Shown here piece after piece: positions 19,960-28,501 of a stretch of DNA of 64,000 bases. Numbering within the stretch: the first letter of the stretch is position 1; each line of letters begins with the position of its first letter. This stretch comes from Rhizobiaceae bacterium (GTDB lineage Bacteria; Pseudomonadota; Alphaproteobacteria; Rhizobiales; Rhizobiaceae): the NCBI GenBank assembly GCA_019635795.1, contig JAHBYV010000007.1:1-64000 (forward strand), in the 5' to 3' direction. The notes below the pieces were generated by a model. That model was not told the origin of the DNA and did not search any database. It saw only the letters and a program-made list of their open reading frames with translations. The position numbers were made by a program, and so were the translations under genes.

Positions 19960-20760
19960 ATGAAAAAGCTGACAGTTCTCCTCTCGCTTCTGGCGTCCAC
20001 ATGCGGCCCCGCACTCTCGGCGGATACGGCTGAAGAGCCGTCGGTGGCCGAACAGCAAGCAAACTGGGCTTTGCAAATTACTCCCTATATGTGGGCCGCG
20101 GGCATATCCGGCGACATATCTCCGTTTCGGCGCGCGCCGACAATCAGCATTGATAAGCCGTTCTCCGATGTCTTGGACGACCTTAATTTCGGTGGCTTTA
20201 TCAATATTTGGGGACGCTACGAGCGGTTCGTATTTTCCGGCGACATCATGTATGTGGATACGACGGATAGTCATGAATTCGGTCTGCCGCCGCTTCCCTT
20301 TCCGCTGCCGCCTGGAACGCGGGTGAATGTGGATGTTGATACGAAGCAGTTCACCGCTTCGGCGCAGGTGGGCTATAGGCTGATTGATACGGGGGCCTTC
20401 ACGCTGGATGCGCTTGGCGGCGTTCGTTTCTGGCATATTTCGAATGATGTTACTGTGTCGGCACTTGGCCGGTCTGTATCTTATGGCGAAAGTTTCGGAT
20501 GGGCCGACCCATTGGTTGGAACAAGGGTATTCTTGAGCCTTACCGATAAACTCTCGCTGCAAGCCCAGGCTGATATTGGCGGTTTCGGCGCTGGTTCAGA
20601 TTTGACTTGGTCAGTTCTTGGGACGCTCAACTATGTCGTGAACGAGAATTTTTCAGTTTCTGCGGGCTATAAAGTTCTTAGCGTGGATTATGAGGATGAC
20701 GGCTACGTTTTCGACACGCGCCTCAGTGGCCCGGTTCTCGGCATTACATACCGGTTCTAA
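19960..20760 (+). CDS. Outer-membrane beta-barrel protein
   Basis: This 266-residue protein has a Sec signal peptide (MKKLTVLLSLLAS, cleavage near LSA) followed by alternating hydrophobic/polar strands (ITPYMWAAG, YERFVFSG, QVGYRLID, GGVRFWHI). It ends in aromatic Phe (ITYRF), the insertion signal of outer membrane barrels. Strand count suggests 8-10 strands. The start ATG lies 16 bases after the amidohydrolase stop, implying cotranscription. It may supply passage or anchoring for a periplasmic enzyme, which is inference. A terminator follows. Confidence 0.83.
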   Translation: MKKLTVLLSLLASTCGPALSADTAEEPSVAEQQANWALQITPYMWAAGISGDISPFRRAPTISIDKPFSDVLDDLNFGGFINIWGRYERFVFSGDIMYVDTTDSHEFGLPPLPFPLPPGTRVNVDVDTKQFTASAQVGYRLIDTGAFTLDALGGVRFWHISNDVTVSALGRSVSYGESFGWADPLVGTRVFLSLTDKLSLQAQADIGGFGAGSDLTWSVLGTLNYVVNENFSVSAGYKVLSVDYEDDGYVFDTRLSGPVLGITYRF

Positions 20761-20809
20761 CGAAATCAGCTTGACCGGAGTCGTCCTGTCATAGTCGCCA
20801 GATCGGATT

Positions 20810-20841
20810 GCCTCACCTGATCGGGTGATGTGAGGCTTTTT
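20810..20841 (+). terminator. Intrinsic terminator after the OMP gene
   Basis: GCCTCAC (20810-20816) pairs with GTGAGGC (20830-20836), with further pairing inside the loop, followed by TTTTT (20837-20841). It lies 50 bases after the OMP stop and before the next gene. Confidence 0.78.
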
Positions 20842-20889
20842 GAGACGCCGTATCTGTTGCTCCGAATTGTTTCGTTTCGGAGTGTTTCA

Positions 20890-21288
20890 ATGAAGGCTGT
20901 CTATCTGGCTGCATCCCTATCTGTCATTCTGGCCTTGTCGGCCGTCGGGAATTCTGCCGCACAGGAAACCGATAAGTCGGGTTGTTATCGGGCACCGAGC
21001 AATTGCGTTCAGGCAACGATCAATTGGCTCGAGAATGGCCGGGTCATGTCTATGCGGATGAAAAACACATGCAGCAGCCGGCTCTACATCCGATTCTGCA
21101 ACAAGCGTGCAGACGGAAGTGACGATTGCGGGGCGGACGCCCTGCCTCCTGGGCGCACCAAGGTTTGGAACACACAGAATGCCGATTCCAGGGGCATAGG
21201 TGGGTATCGGTACATAGGCTCTGCGCGCAATGGCGGAGACTGGACATGCGCCGGTCGTGACAAGTCCTGGAATGATCCTGTTTACTGA
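20890..21288 (+). CDS. Small Cys-rich exported protein
   Basis: This 132-residue protein has a signal peptide (MKAVYLAASLSVILAL, cleavage near SAAQ) and a mature part with six Cys residues suitable for three disulfides, several Trp and the C-terminal WNDPVY. No family is recognised. The ATG at 20890 follows TTTCGGAGTGTTTC, a usable ribosome site, and gives a proper signal peptide; the longer GTG start at 20830 would begin in the terminator. It is a separate transcription unit between two terminators. Confidence 0.7.
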   Translation: MKAVYLAASLSVILALSAVGNSAAQETDKSGCYRAPSNCVQATINWLENGRVMSMRMKNTCSSRLYIRFCNKRADGSDDCGADALPPGRTKVWNTQNADSRGIGGYRYIGSARNGGDWTCAGRDKSWNDPVY

Positions 21289-21326
21289 TCGGCTTGGGGA
21301 GCAGGATGAAAACCCGCCGCGTGACG

Positions 21327-21356
21327 GCGACGGCCGAGCTTTAGGCCGTCGCTTTT
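21327..21356 (+). terminator. Intrinsic terminator after the Cys-rich protein gene
   Basis: GCGACGGCC (21327-21335) pairs perfectly with GGCCGTCGC (21344-21352), loop of 8, then TTTT. It separates the plus-strand run from the convergent amidohydrolase. Confidence 0.82.
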
Positions 21357-21365
21357 GATATGCGT

Positions 21366-21413
21366 GGCGAGATCAGTACGCAAAGTAACCTCATTCAAGC
21401 TATTGATCTCGCC
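21366..21413. repeat. Perfect 10-bp inverted repeat between convergent genes
   Basis: GGCGAGATCA (21366-21375) and TGATCTCGCC (21404-21413) are exact inverted copies, 28 bases apart, ending 9 bases before the stop of the minus-strand amidohydrolase. No T-run follows in either direction. It could be a Rho-type 3' hairpin. Confidence 0.55.
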
Positions 21414-21422
21414 CCGCTGACG

Positions 21423-22763
21423 CTATTGCTTGGTCGTCTGAGTACCCGCTGTGGTGTTCTTGAAAATTTTTCCGTCTTTCATGATGACCGTAAAATTGTT
21501 CGGATCTGCCACAAGAGAAAGGTCTTCGAGCGGATTACCGTTAACCAGCAACAGGTCGGCCAGCGCGCCATCTTTCACAACTCCCAAATCTCCCGGATAG
21601 GGGTTGCGCTCGCCGGAAAGTTTCAAAAGCTCGGCATTGGTGCTGGTCGCCATTATGAGGGCTTCGGCTGGTGTGTACCAGCGCGAAAGGTCTGCCAGTA
21701 TCGCGCCCTGCTGCTGTGCGAGAGCGCGAGAAAAGAGTACGTCCGTGCCCCATGCGGTCTTTATTCCGTGCTTCTTTGCCAGCCGGTACGTGCGATCTAT
21801 TCCCGGAAATACCATGTCTGCTTTGCTGCGTTCGACGCTTCCTACAGGAAAACCCAAACGCAGCGCTTCGGGAAGAGGTTGCAAACTTAGCCAAATGCCT
21901 TCATCCGCAATGAGCTTGGCCGTTTCGTCATCGATCAGGTAGCCGTGCTCGATGCATTTCACGCCCGCCGCGATAGCTCTTTTGACGGCATCGGAGGTGA
22001 AGGCGTGTGCAACAACATAGCTGCCCCAATTGTCCGCAATCTCTACGGCAGACCGCAACTCTGCGTCGACGAAAGTTGTTACATCAAGCGGGCTGAAGGG
22101 CGATGATACTCCGCCGCCCGCCGTCAGTTTTACCTGTGTCGCCCCTTGCATGAACTGCTCCCGGACGCGCACGCGCATCTCATCAGGGCTGTCGACCACC
22201 ATGCTGCCGCCAACAGATTCCATGCGCGCCGGATTCCCGCCCAGTACCCGCGGCAGCTCTACGAGTTGACGAAAGTCCCCATGCCCGCTGGTCGCGGTCA
22301 GCATGGCTCCAGATGGATAAATGCGCGGGCCGGCTACCAACCCTTCATCGATCGCCCGCTTTAGCCCGAAGACGGGCCCGCCCATGTCTCGTACGGTCGT
22401 GAAGCCACGTAACAGGGTCGCCGTAGCTTCATCGCCCGCCACAAGGCTGTTGTAACTTACGTCTCCCATAGCCTGAATCGGAGTGATGCTGGCCAACATA
22501 GCGTGCCAATGAGCGTCAATGAGTCCGGGCATCAAAGTCTGTCCGGCACCATCGATTTTTGTATCAACTTCGATATTTAAAGGCTCGACAGAGACTGCTT
22601 TGATAATGTTGCCATCAATCAAAACATTGGTTGTCGATGAAAGCTCGTTTGAAACGCCATCGAAAACCCTGACATTTTCAAACAAAACACTTTCGGCAAG
22701 TGACGGGCCGATGAATAAAAAGCTGATAATAATTGTCGAAATCTGCCTGAAAAGTATAGTCAT
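21423..22763 (-). CDS. Sec-exported amidohydrolase, paralogue of the Tat-exported enzyme
   Basis: This 446-residue protein starts with a Sec signal peptide (cleavage near SLAE) instead of a Tat signal, then an amidohydrolase core. Metal and catalytic motifs are DAHWH, KLTAGGG, VAHAFTSD, CIEHG and WGTDVLF. Runs such as RGFTTVRD, FGLKRAIDEG, GPRIYPSGAM and SGHGDFR are shared with the enzyme at 18498-19943, so the two are paralogues. GAGGAG lies 9 bases before the ATG. A bound-metal hydrolase on peptide-like or cyclic amides is likely; substrate unknown. It is divergent from the glutaminase locus. Confidence 0.87.
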   Translation of the reverse strand: MTILFRQISTIIISFLFIGPSLAESVLFENVRVFDGVSNELSSTTNVLIDGNIIKAVSVEPLNIEVDTKIDGAGQTLMPGLIDAHWHAMLASITPIQAMGDVSYNSLVAGDEATATLLRGFTTVRDMGGPVFGLKRAIDEGLVAGPRIYPSGAMLTATSGHGDFRQLVELPRVLGGNPARMESVGGSMVVDSPDEMRVRVREQFMQGATQVKLTAGGGVSSPFSPLDVTTFVDAELRSAVEIADNWGSYVVAHAFTSDAVKRAIAAGVKCIEHGYLIDDETAKLIADEGIWLSLQPLPEALRLGFPVGSVERSKADMVFPGIDRTYRLAKKHGIKTAWGTDVLFSRALAQQQGAILADLSRWYTPAEALIMATSTNAELLKLSGERNPYPGDLGVVKDGALADLLLVNGNPLEDLSLVADPNNFTVIMKDGKIFKNTTAGTQTTKQ

Positions 22764-23011
22764 TGCGAATACTCCTCAATAGCACTGAGGTATCGTAACG
22801 GCATGACGGCCTTGCACGCAAGAATTACATTTCTGCGAGGAAAATTGCGCGAATCTTTCGGCATTGATAATTAAATCGATCACCAATCGCTTGTCATTGC
22901 GGACGCTATATTGGCCCTATTTGGCTTTCCGTAACTTTTCATTGTCGGACAAGCGATTATCGCATATCGTATAACTTGGGGACGGGCCAGGGACAGAACC
23001 ACCTGCGAGGG

Positions 23012-24017
23012 ATGCGCGTGGAACTGTTGGATCCTGTTGAGGACGCAGAACAGTCCTTTATTTCGACCGGAAGCCTGCCGGCTTATCCAAGAGTCGAGCA
23101 ACTTGTTCGGGATGCGCACGAGCGCTTCAGAGCGGTGTCTTTGGGCCAGGTCTCGCAGGTTTATCCTGCCTTGGCACGCGTTTCACCGGAGCTTTTTGGC
23201 ATTTGTGTCGTAGGAAACGACGGCAGCGTTTTTTGCGTAGGCGATGCCGATCATGGCTTTACGATCATGAGCGTCTCCAAGCCCTTTGTGTTTGCGCTGG
23301 TTTGTGACCTTATCGGTGCGACTGGCGCGCGTGAGCGACTAGGCGTCAATGCGACCGGGTATGCTTTTAACTCCCTTGCCGGAATTGAGCGGCAATCTGA
23401 CGGGCGCACAAACCCTATGGTCAATGCTGGTGCAATTGCCACCACTAGTCTTGCGCCGGGTTCTGACAGGGAAGAAAAAATGGCAGTTCCTTCAAACTGG
23501 CCTTTCGCGCTTTGCTGCGCGCGACCTCAAGCTCAACGATGAGGTGTTCGCTTCCGCTACTGAAACGAATTATCGCAATCGAAGCATAGCCTGGATGCTG
23601 GAAAGCATGGGCTGCATCTACTGCGATCCGCTGGAATCTGTCGACCTATATACACGCCAATGCTCGCTGGACGTAACCGCAAAGGATCTTGCGGTCATGG
23701 GCGCAACTCTTGCACACGGTGGGTTCAACCCGATTTCACGTGAGCAGGTTATCAAGCCTGAGATTTGCCACTATGCGCTCGCCGTGATGTTGACCGCCGG
23801 CTTGTATGAAACTTCTGGCGATTGGCTTTATGAAATTGGCTTGCCCGGAAAGAGCGGAATAGGGGGCGGGATTGTTACCGTATCTCCCGGCAAGGGCGGG
23901 CTAGGCACCTTCGCCCCGCCACTTGATGAGGCCGGAAACAGCGTCAAAGGCCAGCTTGCAACGCAGTTCCTTTCCCGCCGTCTGGGTTTGGACCTGCTGA
24001 TTTCATCTCCTGATTAA
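23012..24017 (+). pseudogene. glsA: Glutaminase interrupted by one extra A in a poly-A run
   Basis: Two overlapping frames together encode one complete serine-dependent glutaminase (L-glutamine to L-glutamate and ammonia). The first carries the catalytic SVSKPF (Ser-x-x-Lys), GYAFNS and NPMVNAGAIATTS; the second continues KWQFLQTGLSRFAARDL, ETNYRNRS, DLYTRQCSLD and LPGKSGIGGGI. The frame changes in the six A bases at 23475-23480; five would give EEKWQF and an intact product of about 334 residues. All motifs on both sides are conserved, so the mutation is very recent, a sequencing error, or a slippage switch. The start is uncertain: ATG 23012 has GAGGG too close, and TTG 22976 is the alternative. 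Confidence 0.85.
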
Positions 24018-24068
24018 CACCGCCGAACGGAGCATATCACCACAACGGCTATCCTGTGAGGAAAGCAG

Positions 24069-25688
24069 ATGTCTACCGGAGCAGAGCTGAACGCAGAACC
24101 CACGGATGTTGCGGCCTCATGGATACCAATGATTGCCATTGCGCTCGGGCAGGCAATCATGTCGTTCAATGTGGCTTCACTCCCTGTTGCGATGGGCGGC
24201 ATGGTCAACAGTTTCGGCGTGCCGCCAACTGTCGTTGCCAGCGGAATTGTTGCCTATTCCATGATCGTGGCGGGCTTTGTAATGCTCGGCGCGAAGCTGG
24301 TGCAGCGCTACGGCGCGCTTTGGGTTTTCAGAACGGCGGTCGTGGTTTTCTGTATCTCACAGGTACTCATGACATTCAGCCCGAACGCAACAACCATGAT
24401 TTTGGCGCAAGCGCTTTGCGGAGCGGCAGGCGCAGTCATCGTTCCTTCGCTGGTCGCGCTCATCGCGGAAAACTATCACGGCGCCCAGCAGGCAACTGCG
24501 CTTGGTGCACTAGGCTCGGCGCGTGCCGGGGCAGGGGTGCTCGCATTCCTGATTGGCGGTATTCTGGGAACGTACATCGGCTGGCGCCCCGTGTTCGGAA
24601 TACTGATTGTCGTTTCCGCATTGGTTGTGCTTTTGAGCTTCAGGTTGAAGCCGGATAAAGGCAGACCCACTGTGGAGATTGATATGGTCGGCGTGGTCCT
24701 GGCCGCGACGGCAATCATTCTTATCAGCTTCGGTTTCAACAATCTGAACGGATGGGGCGTGATGCTTGCAACCGCCAATGCGCCGTTCAACGTTCTTGGA
24801 TTGTCGCCAGCGCCGCTTTTCATCGTCATCGGTATCGTTCTGGGTCAGACATTCCTGCTTTGGACGCGGCGACGCGAAGCAGCAAACCGCACGCCGTTAC
24901 TGCCGCTGTCGGTCCTTGAATCGCAGCAGGAACGCGCCGCCGTTTATGCAATGTTCGCTGTGGTAGCGCTTGAAGCCGCGCTAAATTTTACAGTGCCGCT
25001 TTATATACAGATCGTGCAGGGGCGTTCTCCGCTTGCGACGGCGGTCGCCATGCTTCCCTTTAACCTGACTGTATTTTTTGCGGCGATGTTCATAGTGAGA
25101 TTCTATGATCGGTTTACGCCGAGACAGATCGGAAGTTTCGGGTTTGTCTTGTGTTCGATTGCGTTGCTCTGGCTGGCTTTTGTCGTGCGCAATGATTGGA
25201 GTTCCGTACCGGTCCTCGTTGGGCTGGTTCTGTTCGGCATAGGTCAGGGTTCGCTTGTTACCTTGCTGTTCAACGTGCTCGTAACGGCCTCGCCAAAAGA
25301 GCTGGCGGGGGATGTTGGCTCGCTGCGCGGCACCACAAACAATCTGGCCGCAGCGGTTGGAACTGCCGTCGCAGGTGCGTTGCTTGTGGGCCTGCTAAGC
25401 TCCATCGTCGTGCGTCAACTTGCGGAGAATCCGACTCTGCCTATCGAAATCCAGTCGCAGGTCAATCTTGATAGCATTACCTTTGTCAGCAACGATCAGC
25501 TTGAGGGAATTATTGCTGCCACGACCGCCACACCGGAACAAAAGGCGGAAGCATTGCGCATCAACACCGAGGCGCGCCTGTTGGCGCTCAAGATCGGGCT
25601 GCTCATAATGGCCGGGCTGGCGGTTTTGTCCATCGTTCCCGCATTGCGGTTGCCCGGATATAAACCTGGTGAAATACCAGAACCGTGA
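24069..25688 (+). CDS. MFS transporter, DHA2-like (14-TM type)
   Basis: This 539-residue major facilitator protein has about 14 hydrophobic helices, longer than the usual 12-TM members. The conserved loop 2-3 and motif C-like stretches (GAAGAVIVPSLVAL, GSARAGAGVLAFL) suggest a drug:H+ antiporter of the DHA2 subfamily. It would export a hydrophobic or cationic compound from the cytosol. GTGAGGAAAGCAG before the ATG is a good ribosome site. It lies 51 bases after the glutaminase locus and could be cotranscribed. Substrate is unknown. Confidence 0.87.
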   Translation: MSTGAELNAEPTDVAASWIPMIAIALGQAIMSFNVASLPVAMGGMVNSFGVPPTVVASGIVAYSMIVAGFVMLGAKLVQRYGALWVFRTAVVVFCISQVLMTFSPNATTMILAQALCGAAGAVIVPSLVALIAENYHGAQQATALGALGSARAGAGVLAFLIGGILGTYIGWRPVFGILIVVSALVVLLSFRLKPDKGRPTVEIDMVGVVLAATAIILISFGFNNLNGWGVMLATANAPFNVLGLSPAPLFIVIGIVLGQTFLLWTRRREAANRTPLLPLSVLESQQERAAVYAMFAVVALEAALNFTVPLYIQIVQGRSPLATAVAMLPFNLTVFFAAMFIVRFYDRFTPRQIGSFGFVLCSIALLWLAFVVRNDWSSVPVLVGLVLFGIGQGSLVTLLFNVLVTASPKELAGDVGSLRGTTNNLAAAVGTAVAGALLVGLLSSIVVRQLAENPTLPIEIQSQVNLDSITFVSNDQLEGIIAATTATPEQKAEALRINTEARLLALKIGLLIMAGLAVLSIVPALRLPGYKPGEIPEP

Positions 25689-25787
25689 CTTGGGGTGGCT
25701 TTCGCATTCCTGTGCGTAAGCCGTAACCAATCGTTGACACTGGAAGGTGCTGAAACCACCCTGCAAGCAGCATACGGGTGGTGAGTC

Positions 25788-26093
25788 ATGGTTTCAGTAT
25801 TCGACGCTGTTTATAAGAACGGCGAGTTAGCAGTTTCGACTGCAAAATGTCTGGCAGGATTTGCCTCACTTGAAGCAATTCCGGTCAATCAGCTTTCCCT
25901 CATCAGATCGGGCGTTCAAAAGAGACGCAGTGAGGCCGAGCGGCTGCTGGGGGAGGTGTCCCGTCTGGCGAGCGGGTCGGAGCAAGATCACCTGCTTAGA
26001 GTTGTTCGGCGGGCGCTTGGTCTGTGGGAAGATTTATCTCAAAGAGTCGCCCTGAACGACAACACGTACAGCCACGCGAGATACGCGGCCTGA
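25788..26093 (+). CDS. Small helical protein of unknown function
   Basis: This 101-residue, probably all-helical soluble protein has a repeated Ser/Arg/Leu-rich pattern (VQKRRSEAERLLGEVSRL). GGTGGTGAGTC precedes the ATG, a usable ribosome site. The N-terminal part (AVYKNGELAV, KCLAGFASLEA) faintly resembles phasin-type helices, but I do not claim the family. It stands alone, 99 bases after the MFS gene. Codon use is like its neighbours. Confidence 0.6.
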   Translation: MVSVFDAVYKNGELAVSTAKCLAGFASLEAIPVNQLSLIRSGVQKRRSEAERLLGEVSRLASGSEQDHLLRVVRRALGLWEDLSQRVALNDNTYSHARYAA

Positions 26094-26326
26094 CGCCTGA
26101 TTCGCGCGCGCTTTTTGAGTCGGCCGCGAGACGACATTCGAGGTAATTCGCGCGGTGGTAGGGTCTATCGATGCCACCCGGTTCCTACAAAAGGTTAAGC
26201 AAAGACTACCAAGGCAGGAAGCGACACCTTGGAGCCAGCATAATACGATATGCGCAAATGTCGATGATTTAGCTCGGGGGCAGTGATCCTGCCGGGATGC
26301 ATCGGCGTCAACAGAGATTGCGCAGA

Positions 26327-26530
26327 ATGCCTATTCATCAAACAGCCAGAGTTCTCGTTGGAGACGAAATTTGTTTCGTGGATGTCTGCAAGGCGTCGGA
26401 TAGCCACTGGACGGCATCAGGTGTTTGCAATGGCAAATCATTCGATGCAGTCGAAGCGTCTGCCACCGGCGCACTTGTTGCATGGCGTCGCCGCGCAAGC
26501 GTTGGGAACAACTTTCAACTGCATTCCTGA
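26327..26530 (+). CDS. Possible small protein of 67 aa
   Basis: A short frame starting MPIHQTARV reads as a compact beta-rich domain (RVLVGDEICFVDVCKASDSHWTA split by turns, then ASGVCNGKSFDA and GALVAWRRR). Its codon pattern looks more natural than the overlapping frames, and AGAGATTGCGCAG precedes the ATG. It converges on the small membrane protein gene 24 bases away. No family recognised; coding status is moderately likely. Confidence 0.45.
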   Translation: MPIHQTARVLVGDEICFVDVCKASDSHWTASGVCNGKSFDAVEASATGALVAWRRRASVGNNFQLHS

Positions 26531-26554
26531 TGCCGTTCAAAGCATCCAGCGCGC

Positions 26555-26797
26555 TTAGCGGTGGCGAAAATCTGACACCAGGCTGGTTGCTGTAATTGCC
26601 ACCAGCGTCGTCAAAATAGCAGCCGTCAGGAAGAGGGCGACCGCAATCAACGCCGGATAGCCAAATATCCAGATCGCGGTCAGCCAAAGCAGCAGCAGAT
26701 TGATGAGGAATGCGGCCTTTTCGCTTTGGTCTCCTCGCTTTGCACTCCAGCCGAGCAGTGCGATAAGAGGTAGATAAAGAATCATGAGCCAAAGCAT
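26555..26797 (-). CDS. Small inner-membrane protein, two to three helices
   Basis: This 80-residue protein is mostly hydrophobic: a first helix MLWLMILYLPLIALL, a short polar loop with KRGDQSEK, a second helix around FLINLLLLWLTAIWIF, and a third at ALIAVALFLTAAILTTLVA, ending with a basic tail. The ATG at 26797 follows AGGG; ATGs at 26836 and 26830 add a polar leader without a ribosome site. Function unknown. Confidence 0.6.
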   Translation of the reverse strand: MLWLMILYLPLIALLGWSAKRGDQSEKAAFLINLLLLWLTAIWIFGYPALIAVALFLTAAILTTLVAITATSLVSDFRHR

Positions 26798-26924
26798 GTT
26801 TTCAACACCCTGCGTTTTTATGGGCAACATGCACAATCATGAGTTGCATTCAAGCGCGTGAATGTTGCGGTGCATCACGAATGCGCTACCATGTGGTTTA
26901 CCGCTCAATCTTATGGAGGGTTCC

Positions 26925-27236
26925 GTGATCCGTCATTGTGTTTTCCTGCGCTTCCGACACGATGTTGAAGCACAGCAGATCAAGGACATATTTACGCGGT
27001 TTGAGCAGTTGGTCGGAACCATTCCGGGTGTGCTTGCTGTTGCAACCGGCCCCAACGTCAGCCCTGAGGGGCTTGATCATGGTAACAAACACGGATTCAC
27101 CATGGATATTGAAAGCGCCGCTTTGCGGGATGCTTATTTGATCCATCCAGAACACACTGCGATTTCAGAAGATTTGCTGCCTTTGCTTGAAAACGGAATT
27201 GCTGGCGTGACGGTGTTCGATCTGCAAATCGACTGA
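26925..27236 (+). CDS. Dabb-family (stress-responsive A/B barrel) protein
   Basis: This 103-residue single dimeric alpha/beta barrel has the family start IRHCVFLRFR, a middle VGTIPGVLAVATGPN, and HGFTMDIESAALRDAY with a conserved His near the C-terminal half (IHPEHTAI). The start is the GTG at 26925: GGAGGG ends four to five bases before it, while the ATG at 26913 is itself part of that ribosome site. The family is widespread and mostly uncharacterised; some members handle small aromatic or hydroperoxide compounds. Single gene, convergent with the histidine kinase. Confidence 0.8.
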   Translation: MIRHCVFLRFRHDVEAQQIKDIFTRFEQLVGTIPGVLAVATGPNVSPEGLDHGNKHGFTMDIESAALRDAYLIHPEHTAISEDLLPLLENGIAGVTVFDLQID

Positions 27237-27257
27237 CACATCGCGCAGCCGCGCCTG

Positions 27258-28286
27258 CTATCCTCCAAGCACGATAACCGCGCGCAAGCCTTCCTTGCGC
27301 CATTCCCGATCAAAACGACCACCAGCGGCACGTGCCATCCGGCCAATCATATCGCTTCCGAAACCCTGATGCGGCGGCTCATGTTCCAGTTGCGGCCCGC
27401 CATACTCGGTCCAGGCGATGCGAAGGCCTTCCTCAACGAGTGTCCAACTGATCGAGACACGACCCTTAGCTTGCGAGAATGCGCCGTACTTAACCGAGTT
27501 TGTCGCCATCTCATGCAAGAAAAGCGCAATTGTCGTCACGTTTTTCGCACAGGCGAGCAGCCCATATCCATCGAGGTCAAAGCGGCCTTCATAAGGCTTC
27601 ATGACGTGCCGGATCAGGTCTGAAAGATTGCTCCTCCCGGCTTCGGCATTACCTGCAACGGGGTCCGCGAATACTGCATCTGACGCGCGCGCAAGAGCGC
27701 CGAGCTTGGCTCGCAAAATTGCCAGTGGGTCGGCATCTTCCGAGCTATGGTTGGCTTCTCGCTCCGCCATCATTATCAAACCGGAGACAATCGAGTAAAT
27801 GTTCTTAACCCGGTGGCGCATTTCCTGGGCCATCAGGGTTTCGCGTTCAATTGCATCTTCCAGCCGCCGTTCCAGCACCGTCTGAGCCGTGATGTCACGC
27901 GACACGCACAGGATTGTTTTCACTTCACCTGATTCGTTGGCGATAGGGGTGAGAAGGTTGTCCCAGTATCTGACATCGCCTGCCATTTCGCTGCGACCAG
28001 CAAAGCGGGCACTTTGGCCGAGCGCTGCTTCGCCGAGTGCAACCTGCCCAAGCTCCTGAATTTCGGGCGGCAGCAAAGGCAGCCATGCCATGCCGAACGA
28101 ACTGTCCAGCGGCACACCGAGTGCAATACACCCGGCGCGGTTCATGTTCAGAAGCTTTCCTTCAGGGGAGATTATCTTGATGCAATCGGCGCTTGCGTCC
28201 AGCATCGCCTTTTCAAAAGTGCCTTGACCAGATAACCCGCCGGAGCCGAACAGAATATTTCTGTAAACGCGGGTGGCTGATTCCAT
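27258..28286 (-). CDS. HWE-type sensor histidine kinase with PAS domain (orphan)
   Basis: This 342-residue kinase has no transmembrane helix and is probably cytosolic. A PAS domain spans about residues 25-140. The phosphoacceptor His is in EMRHRVKN near residue 158. The ATPase part has the HWE-family N-box His in LHEMATNSVKYG and the W-x-E motif in WTEYGGPQ. HWE kinases are typical of Rhizobiales, including the LOV-HK of Brucella; the PAS here lacks the flavin-binding Cys motif of LOV domains. No response regulator is adjacent, so the partner is elsewhere. The ATG 28286 is preceded by CGGGAG; a TTG 36 bases upstream is less likely. Confidence 0.87.
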   Translation of the reverse strand: MESATRVYRNILFGSGGLSGQGTFEKAMLDASADCIKIISPEGKLLNMNRAGCIALGVPLDSSFGMAWLPLLPPEIQELGQVALGEAALGQSARFAGRSEMAGDVRYWDNLLTPIANESGEVKTILCVSRDITAQTVLERRLEDAIERETLMAQEMRHRVKNIYSIVSGLIMMAEREANHSSEDADPLAILRAKLGALARASDAVFADPVAGNAEAGRSNLSDLIRHVMKPYEGRFDLDGYGLLACAKNVTTIALFLHEMATNSVKYGAFSQAKGRVSISWTLVEEGLRIAWTEYGGPQLEHEPPHQGFGSDMIGRMARAAGGRFDREWRKEGLRAVIVLGG

Positions 28287-28334
28287 TCTGTACTCCCGGC
28301 ACGCTCTGCCGTTTAACCTCAAAATGCTATTCGA

Positions 28335-28361
28335 TTAATCCGGAGCGTACAATCGGATTAA
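28335..28361. promoter_or_regulatory. Inverted repeat upstream of the histidine kinase gene
   Basis: TTAATCCG (28335-28342) and CGGATTAA (28354-28361) are perfect inverted copies separated by 11 bases. They sit 49-75 bases upstream of the kinase start, in the divergent gap. The shape fits a dimeric regulator site; no regulator identified. Confidence 0.4.
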
Positions 28362-28501
28362 ACAAATTACATAAGCGCAATTGTGCGGACTGATTGCGCT
28401 TTAATTGTGCTGGCAAAACCCAAGCATTGCAGCTTGGCTATTTGCGCGCGGAAGCGTAACGATTCGGATGAAACGACCGATTGCGTGGTCAAGGAGGACT
28501 T

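Noticed and set aside
26283-26558. 91-residue plus-strand frame in the gap before the small membrane protein
   Set aside because: It overlaps the better candidate at 26327-26530 in another frame and runs into the convergent gene.
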